Program-made: the position numbers and the translations under genes
Source: CAZEWZ01 sp964516765
GTDB lineage: Bacteria > Bacteroidota > Bacteroidia > Flavobacteriales > UBA7430
DNA length: 64,000 bases
NCBI GenBank assembly: GCA_964516765.1
Contig: CAZEWZ010000007.1
Location: forward strand, 7,094 to 71,093
Direction: 5' to 3'
The notes under the pieces: model-generated
What the model saw: only the letters and a program-made list of their open reading frames with translations
What the model was told of the DNA's origin: nothing
Database searches by the model: none
Shown: positions 26,947-36,310 of the stretch, piece by piece
How positions within the stretch are numbered: the first letter of the stretch is position 1
Layout of the letters: each line of letters begins with the position of its first letter

Positions 26947-29466
26947 ATGAAAAAGATAATTTACTTAATTATAACTTTACTTATTTGCTCTAATTCTCCG
27001 ATAAATGGACAAATATTTGGTAAATCAAAACCTGAAATATCTAAGACAGAAGTCAAAGATAAGTTCAAAGAAAAGATTAAAAAATTGGACAAGATTGAAG
27101 GTTTATTCAATTTATATAGAGACAAAGACAAGGGGAATCTATTTATAGAAATCACCAAAGAACATCTAGACAAGGAGTTTATTCATTTTAGCTATATTGA
27201 AAATGGAGTGACAGATGCAGGCTTTTTCCGTGGAAATTTCCGTGGTAGTAAAGTCTTTAAAATTCAAAAATATTATAATAGAATTGAGTTTATTCAAGAG
27301 AACACGCGCTACTATTTTGATCAGGAAAGTGCTCTTTCAAAGTCCTCGGATGCAAATATTAATCACCCTGTTCTTCTTAGTGAAAGTATTATAGTTTCAA
27401 GCAATGACAGTAGTCGTTTTTTATTAGATGCCGACAAGATTTTTCTCACAGAAAATCTTCAGCAAATAAAAAGGGCGAGCCGACCTGGTTCTAAAGGATT
27501 TAAGATCGGTAAATTAAGTAAAACAAAAACCAAATACCAAAAGCTTAAGAACTATCCAGAAAACACCGATCTCATTGTACAATATGCTTATGATAATCCT
27601 GTGCCTAGTGGCTTTGGTGGAGCAGCAGTTGCAGACTCAAGATTTGTAAGTATTCTGGTACAACACTCACTTATTGAAATGCCGGCGAATAATTTTGAAC
27701 CGCGTTTTGATGACCCGAGAGTCGGCTATTTTACGACCAATGTGAATGACATGACTACTCCTAATGCGGTCAATTATAGAGACCTTATTCACCGATGGAA
27801 CTTAGAGAAAAAGAATCCTGAATTGGCTTTGTCAGAACCTGTAAAGCCTCTTGTATACTGGATAGAAAACACCACTCCAATCGAACTTAGAAACATCATC
27901 AAAGAAGGAGTAGAATCTTGGAGTTTGGCTTTTGAAAGTGCGGGTTTCAAAAATGCAGTCCAAGTCAATGTTCAGCCAGATACAGCAGACTGGGACGCTG
28001 GAGATATACGTTATAATGTGCTTAGATGGACTTCCTCCCCAAATCCTCCCTTTGGGGGCTATGGACCAAGTTTTGTTAATCCTCGTACCGGCCAAATTCT
28101 TGGCGCTGACATTATGTTAGAGTGGGTTTACATTACCAAAAGAATTGCCCAGGGTGAGTTGTTTCAAAGTTCAGCTTTATTTTTAGAGGAAGATAACTCA
28201 ATGGATACACATGTCTGTGCTGCATCCGCTATGCTTCAATCTAATAATTTGTTTGCAGAAAGTGCAATCGAAGTCTTGGATTTAGGCAAAGCAAGTAGTG
28301 AAAGATTAATCCGAGAATCTCTTAGAAGACTAGTTCTTCATGAAGTGGGACACACGCTAGGTTTAAATCATAATTTCAAAGGCTCCAACTTGTTGACATA
28401 TGAAGAAATTCAAAATAAAGAAACTACCTTCGAGAAAGGGCTTTGTTCTTCGGTCATGGAATATCCCTCGATTAACTTCAGTTTAAATCCAGATAATCAA
28501 GGCCTTTATTATGATTCTATTCCCGGTCCATACGACCATTGGGCTATCAGATTTGCATATTCTGAAACAGACAATGAGGGTTTGAATGCCATTTTGGAGG
28601 AAAGCACAAAGCACGAACATAAATTTGCTAATGATGCTGATGACATGAGGGGAACAGGTAAAGGAATGGACCCTGATGCTATGATTTATGATTTAACTTC
28701 TGAACCGGTTTTGTATGCTGTAGACCGTATAAAATTGGTAAATAATATATTCCCTAAGCTTCTTGACAAATATAGAAAAGAAGGTGGATCATACCAGGAA
28801 TTATTGAATTCCTACTTTACGCTAACGGGTCAGCATTCGACTTCTCTGAAAATCATTAGTAGACAGATCGCTGGGGTCCATGTAGACAGGTCAATGGTCG
28901 GACAAGATACCGATATGAAGCCTTTTACTCCGGTTTCTTATGAAGAGCAAAAATCGGCGATGGATGCACTAACTAAATATGGCTTTGCACCCAACGCCTT
29001 TGAAAACTCAGAGGCATTATACCCCTATTTACAGCAGCAAAGAAGAGGTTTTAATACGCCTTATAGTGGAGAAGATCCAAAAATTCACGAGCGTATTTTA
29101 GGCATTCAGATGATGGTTGCTGATCAATTGCTTAACAGATCGGTACTCAATAGAATGGTCAATTCTAGCCTCTATGGAAATACCTACAGTTTGTCTTCTT
29201 ATTTCAAAGATCTCCATGATGCTATTTTTAAGTTTGATAAGAATAAGTCTGTAAATAGTTTTAGACAAAATTTGCAAGTTGCCTTTGTGAAAAAATTGAT
29301 TAATCTAGCAAAAGACAAGAATTTGCATGCTATGGTTCAAGCTCAAGTATATAGCAAATTGAATACTATCTCGAGAGAGATGAAAAATGCAAATCCATCC
29401 GGAATAAGCACCAACACACATAGGGATTATGTTGCCTTCCTAATTCAGAAGTATTTTGAGGAATAA
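26947..29466 (+). CDS. Secreted zinc-dependent metalloprotease (DUF5117/DUF4953 type)
   Basis: This 839-residue exported protease begins with a signal peptide ending NSPINGQ (about residue 22). The N-terminal half contains beta-rich DUF5118/DUF5117-like segments (FIHFSYIENGVTDAGFFRGNFRG). The second half holds a metzincin-like zinc site HEVGHTLGLNH (His465, Glu466, His469, His475) followed by a downstream SVMEYPSINF, a plausible Met-turn. No T9SS sorting domain is seen at the C-terminus, so it is likely periplasmic or an outer-membrane-associated protein. Such proteins are frequent in Bacteroidota, and their substrates are mostly unknown. It has its own promoter and a strong terminator. Confidence 0.88.
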   Translation: MKKIIYLIITLLICSNSPINGQIFGKSKPEISKTEVKDKFKEKIKKLDKIEGLFNLYRDKDKGNLFIEITKEHLDKEFIHFSYIENGVTDAGFFRGNFRGSKVFKIQKYYNRIEFIQENTRYYFDQESALSKSSDANINHPVLLSESIIVSSNDSSRFLLDADKIFLTENLQQIKRASRPGSKGFKIGKLSKTKTKYQKLKNYPENTDLIVQYAYDNPVPSGFGGAAVADSRFVSILVQHSLIEMPANNFEPRFDDPRVGYFTTNVNDMTTPNAVNYRDLIHRWNLEKKNPELALSEPVKPLVYWIENTTPIELRNIIKEGVESWSLAFESAGFKNAVQVNVQPDTADWDAGDIRYNVLRWTSSPNPPFGGYGPSFVNPRTGQILGADIMLEWVYITKRIAQGELFQSSALFLEEDNSMDTHVCAASAMLQSNNLFAESAIEVLDLGKASSERLIRESLRRLVLHEVGHTLGLNHNFKGSNLLTYEEIQNKETTFEKGLCSSVMEYPSINFSLNPDNQGLYYDSIPGPYDHWAIRFAYSETDNEGLNAILEESTKHEHKFANDADDMRGTGKGMDPDAMIYDLTSEPVLYAVDRIKLVNNIFPKLLDKYRKEGGSYQELLNSYFTLTGQHSTSLKIISRQIAGVHVDRSMVGQDTDMKPFTPVSYEEQKSAMDALTKYGFAPNAFENSEALYPYLQQQRRGFNTPYSGEDPKIHERILGIQMMVADQLLNRSVLNRMVNSSLYGNTYSLSSYFKDLHDAIFKFDKNKSVNSFRQNLQVAFVKKLINLAKDKNLHAMVQAQVYSKLNTISREMKNANPSGISTNTHRDYVAFLIQKYFEE

Positions 29467-29483
29467 ATTTAAAATGTTTGTAT

Positions 29484-29515
29484 AAAAAAAGACCCTCGTT
29501 TGAGGGTCTTTTTTT
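29484..29515. terminator. Bidirectional rho-independent terminator
   Basis: Seven A, GACCCTC, the loop GTTT, GAGGGTC and seven T make a perfect 14-bp stem with a 4-base loop. It lies between the metalloprotease gene and the convergent acyl-CoA dehydrogenase gene and works in both directions. Confidence 0.92.
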
Positions 29516-29528
29516 ATTGTTTTATGTT

Positions 29529-31316
29529 TTAGTCAAAACAATATTCGTTGGTTTCAATGAGTATTTTGGCTATTAATCTTCTGTGCTCCTTCAGGTTTGT
29601 AGGACTTAATTTGGTGAAACGTTTTAGTCCCATCAAGAGTATTTTTTGTTCGTCCCCTTCTGCAAGGGCATAGAGTACTTCCTTCCCATTTTTAGAAACT
29701 TCTTCGGCGGTACGATAGAGATAATTTATGCATATAGAGATTTTCTCTTGATTGTTTTTTTCTCCGAGTTTGGTGATCAATTTTTCTGTTTTAAGGATAG
29801 CAGATTCCAGCATAAATACCTCAATCACCATGTCGGCAATATTCATCATGATTTCTTGCTCTGTGGCTAATTTATCTCCTAGTTTTTGAACTGCTGTTCC
29901 CGAAACCATTAGAATGGCTTTTTTGAGTTGTTTAAGTGCTTTTTTCTCTTCGCCCAAGATATCTGTTGAAGTGGAGTCCTCAAAAGAAGGAATGCTCATG
30001 AGTTCTTTGGCTACTTCTTTGGTGGGACCCAGTAAGTTGATTTCGCCTATCATGGCTTTTTTGAGAATCATCTTTACAATAAGAAGACGATTTATTTCAT
30101 TGGTTCCCTCATAAATTCTAGAAATTCTAGCATCTCGATAGCAGGCCTCGACCTCGGATTCTGCCGAGAAGCCCATCCCACCGTATACCTGTATAGCCTC
30201 GTCACAGTTGTATTTAATTACCTCGGATCCAAATACTTTTAAGATTGCACATTCTATGGCATATTCTTCGACGCCCTTTAATTTGGCTTTTTGAGGATTC
30301 ATTCCAGAAGCTTCTAATCGAGCAATATGATCTTCAATGTCTTGTCCGCTTCTGTAATTACCTGCGTCGGCTACATAAGTTTTTGTAGCCATTTCAGCCA
30401 GTTTGAATTGGATGGCGCCAAACGAGGCTATAGGCATTTTAAATTGCTTTCGCTCATTGGCATATTTTATCGCATAATTGAGTACTTTTTTTGAGGCTCC
30501 TGTTACCGCTACACTCAATTTAATACGTCCAACATTTAAGGAATTCATGGCGATTTTAAATCCGTCTTCTCGTTTTCCCAACATTGCGTTCAGAGGAACT
30601 TTAACATTGTTAAAAAAGACTTGTCGGGTAGAGGAAGAGCGTATTCCTAATTTTGATTCTTCTGGATTAAGAGTTAATCCGTCCACTTTGTCTTTTTCAA
30701 AGATAAATGCCGTGATATTTTTGTCGTTTTCTATTCGAGCAAAAACAATAAAGACATGTGCAAAGCCAGCATTCGAAATCCATATTTTTTGTCCCGTAAT
30801 TTCATAGTGCTGTCCATCTTCAGATAGTACTGCCCTCGTTTTTCCGGAATTTGCATCTGAACCAGCATCTGGTTCTGTTAGGTTGTAGCAAGATATCCAT
30901 TCACCAGAAGCAATTTTGGGGAGGTAATATTTTTTTTGGTCCTCGTTCCCATATAGTAAAATAGGCAAGGTTCCAATACCTGTATGCGCACCAAAGGCAG
31001 TGGCTAAAGAGCCGGTTAAGCTTGATATTTCTTCGCAAATTAACATTCCAGTATTAAAGCCCATGCCCAAGCCTTCATATGTTTCAGGAATAGTTATGCT
31101 CAGCAGGCCTAATTCTCCAGACTTACGCATCAATTGTTCTATCAAGGCGTAATCTTTGTTTTCGAATCGCATTAAGTTCGGACGAACTTCTTTTTCATTA
31201 AATTCTTGAGTCGCCTGATGCATCATCATCTGATCTTCATTAAACTCCTCTCTAAGGAAGACTTTATTTGCTTCGATATCTTTTACGAGGAATTCTCCTC
31301 CTTTTAGGTAGGTCAT
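29529..31316 (-). CDS. Acyl-CoA dehydrogenase
   Basis: This FAD enzyme catalyses the first dehydrogenation of beta-oxidation. The 595 residues comprise the usual dehydrogenase fold (about residues 25-400: YNLTEPDAGSDANSGKTRA around the flavin, QIWISNAGFAHVF-type beta domain, QVYGGMGFSAESEVEACYRDARISRIYEGTNEI with the catalytic-base region) plus a C-terminal helical extension of about 170 residues. This extension is typical of the long ACAD group (VLCAD/FadE-like in Gram-positives and Bacteroidota). It is the last gene of the MarR-controlled run, four bases after the thiolase gene. Confidence 0.94.
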   Translation of the reverse strand: MTYLKGGEFLVKDIEANKVFLREEFNEDQMMMHQATQEFNEKEVRPNLMRFENKDYALIEQLMRKSGELGLLSITIPETYEGLGMGFNTGMLICEEISSLTGSLATAFGAHTGIGTLPILLYGNEDQKKYYLPKIASGEWISCYNLTEPDAGSDANSGKTRAVLSEDGQHYEITGQKIWISNAGFAHVFIVFARIENDKNITAFIFEKDKVDGLTLNPEESKLGIRSSSTRQVFFNNVKVPLNAMLGKREDGFKIAMNSLNVGRIKLSVAVTGASKKVLNYAIKYANERKQFKMPIASFGAIQFKLAEMATKTYVADAGNYRSGQDIEDHIARLEASGMNPQKAKLKGVEEYAIECAILKVFGSEVIKYNCDEAIQVYGGMGFSAESEVEACYRDARISRIYEGTNEINRLLIVKMILKKAMIGEINLLGPTKEVAKELMSIPSFEDSTSTDILGEEKKALKQLKKAILMVSGTAVQKLGDKLATEQEIMMNIADMVIEVFMLESAILKTEKLITKLGEKNNQEKISICINYLYRTAEEVSKNGKEVLYALAEGDEQKILLMGLKRFTKLSPTNLKEHRRLIAKILIETNEYCFD

Positions 31317-31320
31317 AATT

Positions 31321-32499
31321 TTATTTTAATAGTTCGTATATCCCTGCAGCTCCTTGACCTGTTCCTACACACATAGTCACCATGCCAAATTTTTGATTTC
31401 TTCTTCTCATTTCATTGAATAATTGTACAGAAAGTTTTGCCCCCGTGCAGCCTAGTGGGTGACCAAGTGCAATGGCTCCTCCATTCACGTTCACTATGTC
31501 GGGGTTTAAATCCAACTCTTTTAATACGGCTAAAGATTGAGAAGCAAAGGCTTCGTTGAGCTCAAATAGTTCAATATCTTTCATTTTTAGTCCCGCTTTT
31601 TTTAATGCCTTGGGTACTGCATAAACAGGTCCCATTCCCATTATTCGTGGATCTAATCCTGCAACTTGATAGCTTAGAAGTTGAGCTATAGGCTCTATAT
31701 TCAGTTCTTTGATCATTTTTTCAGACATGACCATAACAAAAGCGGCTCCATCTGATGTTTGAGACGAGTTTCCGGCAGTGACGCTACCATTTGCAGCAAA
31801 TACGGGTCGCAATTTAGATAAGGCTTTTAGATTGGTTCCTCTTCGCGGCCCTTCGTCCTTGTCGACTATAAATTTTCGTGTTTGTCTTTGCTCTTTTTCG
31901 TCCAAAAATATTTCTTCAACTTTAATAGGTACAATATCTTCTTTAAATAATCCAAGGTCAGCAGCATTTAGCGCTTTTTCATGAGAGTGAAAGGCGAATA
32001 TATCTTGGTTCTCTCTCGAAATTTTATATCTACGCGCGACTTCTTCTGCGGTATTTCCCATTCCCCAGTACCAACTTGGATTTTTGGCAGAAACCTCAGT
32101 GTTCGGCACCAATCTCCATCCACCAAAGGGAATGGGAGACATAGTTTCTACTCCTCCAGCTATAATACAGTCAGCCATTCCCGCATTTATTTTTGCGGTA
32201 GCCAGGGCAATGGTTTCTATCCCTGAGGAACAATATCGATTTACGGTTAGTCCTGGAACTTGGTAAGTATTTAGACCTATTAAGGAGACCATTCTTCCAA
32301 TATTGAGTCCTTGTTCTGCTTCGGGTGTTGCATTTCCAACAATCACGTCATCAATTCTATTTACATCCAATTTAGGAATGGCCTCTACCAAGTGTTTTAT
32401 TGTAGCGGCAGCCAAATCATCGGGACGAGTAAATCGGAAAACACCACTTGGAGCTTTTCCTACCGCGGTTCGATATCCTTTTACGATATATGCTTTCAT
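31321..32499 (-). CDS. fadA: Acetyl-CoA acyltransferase (thiolase)
   Basis: The thiolase cleaves 3-ketoacyl-CoA to acetyl-CoA and a shortened acyl-CoA, the last step of beta-oxidation. The 392-residue protein shows the nucleophile Cys90 in VNRYCSSGIETIA, the NEAFASQ block, the catalytic His in GGAIALGHPLGCTGAK and the second Cys in MCVGTGQGAAGIYE. It sits between the bifunctional hydratase/dehydrogenase gene (10 bases upstream) and the acyl-CoA dehydrogenase gene (4 bases downstream). The context favours degradation rather than synthesis. Confidence 0.94.
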   Translation of the reverse strand: MKAYIVKGYRTAVGKAPSGVFRFTRPDDLAAATIKHLVEAIPKLDVNRIDDVIVGNATPEAEQGLNIGRMVSLIGLNTYQVPGLTVNRYCSSGIETIALATAKINAGMADCIIAGGVETMSPIPFGGWRLVPNTEVSAKNPSWYWGMGNTAEEVARRYKISRENQDIFAFHSHEKALNAADLGLFKEDIVPIKVEEIFLDEKEQRQTRKFIVDKDEGPRRGTNLKALSKLRPVFAANGSVTAGNSSQTSDGAAFVMVMSEKMIKELNIEPIAQLLSYQVAGLDPRIMGMGPVYAVPKALKKAGLKMKDIELFELNEAFASQSLAVLKELDLNPDIVNVNGGAIALGHPLGCTGAKLSVQLFNEMRRRNQKFGMVTMCVGTGQGAAGIYELLK

Positions 32500-32509
32500 T
32501 TGTAGTATA

Positions 32510-34921
32510 TTAGTTTCGTAATGGTTTTCCTTTTTTTAGCATGTGCTCTATGCGTTCCAATGTTTTTCTTTCACCGGTGAGAGACAAAAAAGCCTCTCTT
32601 TCTAAATCTAGAAGATACTGTTCAGTAACCAAAGTAGGCGAAGATAAGTCCCCTCCCGAAATAACATGAGCAAGTTTTTCGGAGATCAATTTTTCGTGCT
32701 CCGTAATAAAGCCAGCATGAAACATAGAATCTGCCCCCACCATAAAAGATCCGAGAATTTGCTTGCCTAGTACTTTGATTTTTTTCTCTTTTGAAGGAGC
32801 ATTATATCCTTGTTCAGACATAGAAATGACTGCGGCTTTTGCATCATAAATTAGTCGTCTTTTATTGATGGAGATTCGATCAAGTCCTTTTCTCAATAAA
32901 CCTAGTTCCATCGCTTCTTGCGCTGAGGAGGATACCTTGGCCATTCCAATATTGAGATACATCTCTCTGATGAGTGGATTTTTAATATCTCCTGGGTTAA
33001 ATCTTTCAGAGGCTCGCAAAGCCATTTCCTTTGATCCACCCCCTCCTGGAATGAGTCCTACTCCCATTTCAACTAATCCCATATAGGTTTCTGCTGCGGC
33101 TTGAGTTTGGTCTGCATGCATAGCAATTTCACATCCCCCTCCTAATGTCATTCCGTGAGTAGCGACTACTACTGGAGTGTTTGAATAACGAATCATTTGA
33201 GTGGTTTGTTGAAAGGCTCGAACGGCATGGTCTATCTCTTCGTATTCTTGTTCTATGGCCATCATGAAGATCATGGCTAGGTTGGCTCCTGCAGAAAAGT
33301 TTTGTGCTTGGTTGGCAATGACAAGACCTCGGTGTTCTTTTTCACTCCGTTTAATAGCCTGTTGAATGGCTTGAAGAGTGTCTCCTGATACGGAATTCAT
33401 TTTTGAATGAAATTCTAGATTAAGGACATCCTCACCCAAATCAATGAGGCTGGCAATATTATTTTTCCAAACCGTATTAGATTTTTTAAGTATGTAGAGG
33501 TCAATGAGTCCTTTTTGGTCGGGAAGAAGTTTATATTTTTGAGTATCAGAGTCAAAATAATTGAGGGAACCAATATCATTTTTATAAAAGGACTTGTGTC
33601 CTTGTACTAGCATTTTTAGAACCCAAGGGGCTATCGGTCGGTCTATTTTTTTGGCTTGGCTGCAAGCTTCTTCTAAACCAATTGCATCCCAAATTTCAAA
33701 AGGACCCAATTCCCATCCGAAACCTGCTTTCATAGCTTGGTCAATACGGTAGGTTTCATTTGAGATTTCTGGAATTCTATGGGATACATAGCTAAAAATA
33801 TCACTGAACATTTCTCGGTAAAATTCTCCTATTGCTCCCTTGGCATGGTACAATATTTTTATTCTGCTACGAAGATCGTCTATCTCTTTAGCTTGAGTAA
33901 GTTCATCGAATTTTACTTGTTCTTGTACTTTGTATTCTAAGGTTTTTAGGTTCAAAGAAAGAATGGTTTTTTTACCCTCTGCGTCTTGTATTTTTTTGTA
34001 AAAACCTTGTTTTGTTTTGTCCCCAAACCACTTGTTTTTAAACAAAGATTGTACATATTTTGGCAATAGAAAGGACGATCTTATTTCGTCCTGCTTGCAG
34101 TTTTGATAAAGTCCGTCCGCTACATGCATCAGAGTATCTAATCCTACTACATCGCAAGTTCGGAAAGTAGCTGATTTTGGTCTACCGATTATGGGCCCAG
34201 TTAATGTGTCTACGGCTTCTACCGAAAACCCTTTTTTTTCTACTAGGTGAAAAAGCGATAAGATTCCTGCCACCCCAACACGGTTAGCAATAAATGCGGG
34301 TGTATCTTTACATAACACAGTAGTTTTTCCCAGATGTCGATCTCCAAATTGCATCATAAAACTAACAATATCTGGTTCGGTACTTGGTCCAGGGATAATT
34401 TCCAAAAGATCAAGATATCTTGGGGGATTAAAAAAATGTGTACCTAAGAAGTGTTCTTTAAAATCATCAGATCGATCTTTTAGCATCATGTGAATAGGTA
34501 TTCCAGAAGTATTACTGGAAATGATACTGCCTGGTTTTCGGAGTTCTTCAACTTTTTTAAAGACCTTTTTTTTGATGTCTAATTTTTCAACTACTACCTC
34601 TATGATCCAGTCGGCTTGATCGATTTTATCAAAATCATCAGATAGATTCCCCGTGCTGATTCGAAGGGCAAACTCTTTTTGGTATAACGCAGATGGCTTA
34701 GATTTTAGGGTGTTTTTTAAGGCATTCTTCACAATTCTATTTTTGACGATATCTTGCTCTAAATTCAAGCCTTGTTTCTCTTCCGATTCATTTAATTCAA
34801 AAGGGGCAATGTCTAGCAAGAGAACTTGGATCCCAACATTGGCTAAGTGACATGCAATTCGAGATCCCATTATGCCCGAACCAATTACGGCTGCTTTTTG
34901 TATTTTTCTGTTATCTTTCAT
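32510..34921 (-). CDS. 3-hydroxyacyl-CoA dehydrogenase/enoyl-CoA hydratase fusion (FadB/FadN type)
   Basis: This 803-residue bifunctional enzyme performs the hydration and second dehydrogenation of beta-oxidation. Unlike Escherichia coli FadB, the NAD-binding dehydrogenase comes first: GSGIMGSRIACHLANVGIQVLLLD (about residues 14-37), then FLGTHFFNPPRYLDLLEIIPG and the C-terminal 3HCDH helices. The crotonase domain follows at about residues 490-700 (NFSAGANLAMI, THGMTLGGGCEIAMHAD, MGVGLIPGGGGSKEMAL). This order matches FadN-like proteins. It overlaps the MarR gene by 11 bases, indicating coupled translation. Confidence 0.92.
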   Translation of the reverse strand: MKDNRKIQKAAVIGSGIMGSRIACHLANVGIQVLLLDIAPFELNESEEKQGLNLEQDIVKNRIVKNALKNTLKSKPSALYQKEFALRISTGNLSDDFDKIDQADWIIEVVVEKLDIKKKVFKKVEELRKPGSIISSNTSGIPIHMMLKDRSDDFKEHFLGTHFFNPPRYLDLLEIIPGPSTEPDIVSFMMQFGDRHLGKTTVLCKDTPAFIANRVGVAGILSLFHLVEKKGFSVEAVDTLTGPIIGRPKSATFRTCDVVGLDTLMHVADGLYQNCKQDEIRSSFLLPKYVQSLFKNKWFGDKTKQGFYKKIQDAEGKKTILSLNLKTLEYKVQEQVKFDELTQAKEIDDLRSRIKILYHAKGAIGEFYREMFSDIFSYVSHRIPEISNETYRIDQAMKAGFGWELGPFEIWDAIGLEEACSQAKKIDRPIAPWVLKMLVQGHKSFYKNDIGSLNYFDSDTQKYKLLPDQKGLIDLYILKKSNTVWKNNIASLIDLGEDVLNLEFHSKMNSVSGDTLQAIQQAIKRSEKEHRGLVIANQAQNFSAGANLAMIFMMAIEQEYEEIDHAVRAFQQTTQMIRYSNTPVVVATHGMTLGGGCEIAMHADQTQAAAETYMGLVEMGVGLIPGGGGSKEMALRASERFNPGDIKNPLIREMYLNIGMAKVSSSAQEAMELGLLRKGLDRISINKRRLIYDAKAAVISMSEQGYNAPSKEKKIKVLGKQILGSFMVGADSMFHAGFITEHEKLISEKLAHVISGGDLSSPTLVTEQYLLDLEREAFLSLTGERKTLERIEHMLKKGKPLRN

Positions 34922-35348
34922 TTTTCAATTCTTCAATAGATTCATCCACGGCATCCATGACGGTATAAAATGTCTCTAATTCTTCTAGACTGACTTTTTT
35001 TAATACACTCTCATTAAAGGATTTTACTTGATGAGCTGCAATTTTTCTAAGCCCTAATCCCTTTTCGCTCAGAAAGAGATGTATTTTTCTTTTGTCCGTT
35101 TTGTCGACTTTTTTCAAAATTAATCCCGAGCTCCACATGCTTTTAAGAATACGAGATAGACTTTTAGATTCCATACCCATTTTGGGTCCTAACTGTGTCG
35201 ATAGAGTACCTTTTTTTTCTATGTTTAGAAGGGTAAATCCCATGGAGCTTGTCGAGTCGTGTGCCTGAGCGCTACTGTTGTATAGTCTAGAAATTCCATG
35301 CCAAGAAGACCGAATTCGAAAGTCTATGATATGTTTTTTTTGTTTCAT
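34911..35348 (-). CDS. MarR-family transcriptional regulator of the beta-oxidation operon
   Basis: This 145-residue winged-helix protein has the MarR pattern: helix-turn-helix with LSTQLGPKMGMESKSLSRILKSMWSSGLILKK and a wing with the DKRKIHLFLSEKG signature (D-x-R). MarR proteins are dimers that release palindromic operators upon binding small ligands, here plausibly acyl-CoA or fatty acids. It is the first gene of the operon and overlaps the FadB-like gene by 11 bases. A 34-bp perfect palindrome lies 27 bases upstream of its start and is the obvious candidate operator for autorepression and control of the whole operon. Confidence 0.88.
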   Translation of the reverse strand: MKQKKHIIDFRIRSSWHGISRLYNSSAQAHDSTSSMGFTLLNIEKKGTLSTQLGPKMGMESKSLSRILKSMWSSGLILKKVDKTDKRKIHLFLSEKGLGLRKIAAHQVKSFNESVLKKVSLEELETFYTVMDAVDESIEELKNER

Positions 35349-35375
35349 TATTTTTTATTGGACGGTTAATCTACG

Positions 35376-35409
35376 AAATAAAAAGGTATGCGCGCATACC
35401 TTTTTATTT
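35376..35409. promoter_or_regulatory. 34-bp perfect palindrome, candidate MarR operator
   Basis: The two 17-base arms are exact reverse complements; the centre is GGTATGCGCGCATACC, flanked by A/T arms. It lies just upstream of the MarR-family ATG (35348). On the minus strand it contains TACCTTTT, one base from the TAnnTTTG -7 box, so a dimer bound here would block polymerase. A terminator or attenuator hairpin with a CGCG loop is the alternative, but no gene ends immediately before it on either strand. Confidence 0.6.
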
Positions 35410-35494
35410 TATTTCAAGAGATCCCCCATATATTTATTTCTTCAGCTATCAAGGGTTATTTATATACCTAAGTTTTGGGAAAATATTTTTGTGA

Positions 35495-36279
35495 ATGAAA
35501 ACTATGTCTCCCTCCAACATCTATTTCTTCCTTTATGTTTTATCAACACATTTTTCAGGACAAGCTCTGTTCAAATATTGACGATCGGACCATATCGCTT
35601 TTAATTATATCGAATATGCTATGGTTTAAAATAATACATTTTAATGTACAGACTGCAATTGCCTATTTAGAATTTTCTTATTTATATTTAAGAGAGTATG
35701 TCCAATAGCAATTTATATTTCTAATTTTATAATTGGGATGATGAAGTTGTTGGTTCGATTGCAATGATAATTTGATTAATTTTCGCACACAGAGACCTAC
35801 TTCTAATATAATAAATGTGAAGATATTTTTAACAGTATGTGGTTCGGTTTTGACAATAGAGCATGTGTTGATGCGCATTCTTGTGTTTATCTAAACGGTA
35901 TAAATCTTCGGAGAGAGGTGTATTATAGATTAGATGCATGCCCTTATTGCTCTTATGAATCATGTGAAATTATTTGCATATCTATGTCTTGCCAATAGCA
36001 GAATGTGACAGCCTTCTTTTTATAGAAAAGCAATGTTGCCCCATTTGTCTAGAATATCCGGTTTATGAAGGAATTGATATTGTCGTTTCAAATGGTTGGA
36101 ACATTATTGGTTTTTCATGTAGTGAAAACACAGAAGCGATAGATGCTTTTTAGTCCATTCAAGATGTAATTATTATAACTAATAATGCAGAAGGCAATGT
36201 CTGTCTTCTAGATTTCAACTTAAATGGGATTAGATATCTAATAAAGGTTTCAGCGGTAATTAATAGTTACAATATTTGA
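35495..36279 (+). pseudogene. Decayed gene for a secreted cysteine-rich, T9SS-associated protein
   Basis: No intact frame covers this stretch, but three fragments on the plus strand line up in order. At 35495-35581 an ATG starts a 28-codon signal-peptide-like frame (MKTMSPSNIYFFLYVLSTH then FSGQ, a likely cleavage site). At 35837-35998 another frame has a Cys-rich run (NRACVDAHSCVYLNG, DACPYCSYESCE) resembling the DGSC-type repeats of Bacteroidota surface proteins. At 35968-36279 a third frame encodes NGWNIIGFSCSENTEAIDAF, an in-frame TAG (36151), then SIQDVIIITNNAEGNVC and LDFNLNGIRYLIKV. The last block closely matches the GWN...IVKNN..GNVY..EFNFNGIG module I recall from T9SS cargo proteins. 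At least two stops and one frameshift separate the parts, so this is a dead gene. Confidence 0.55.
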
Positions 36280-36310
36280 GATTAATCTGGGTTTTTTGTT
36301 TAAAAAACAA

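Noticed and set aside
35278..35604. 108-residue open frame on the plus strand across the MarR start and palindrome
   Set aside because: It begins inside the MarR gene on the other strand, reads through the palindrome and has no signal peptide or domain. It does not match the frame of the secreted-protein remnant starting at 35495.
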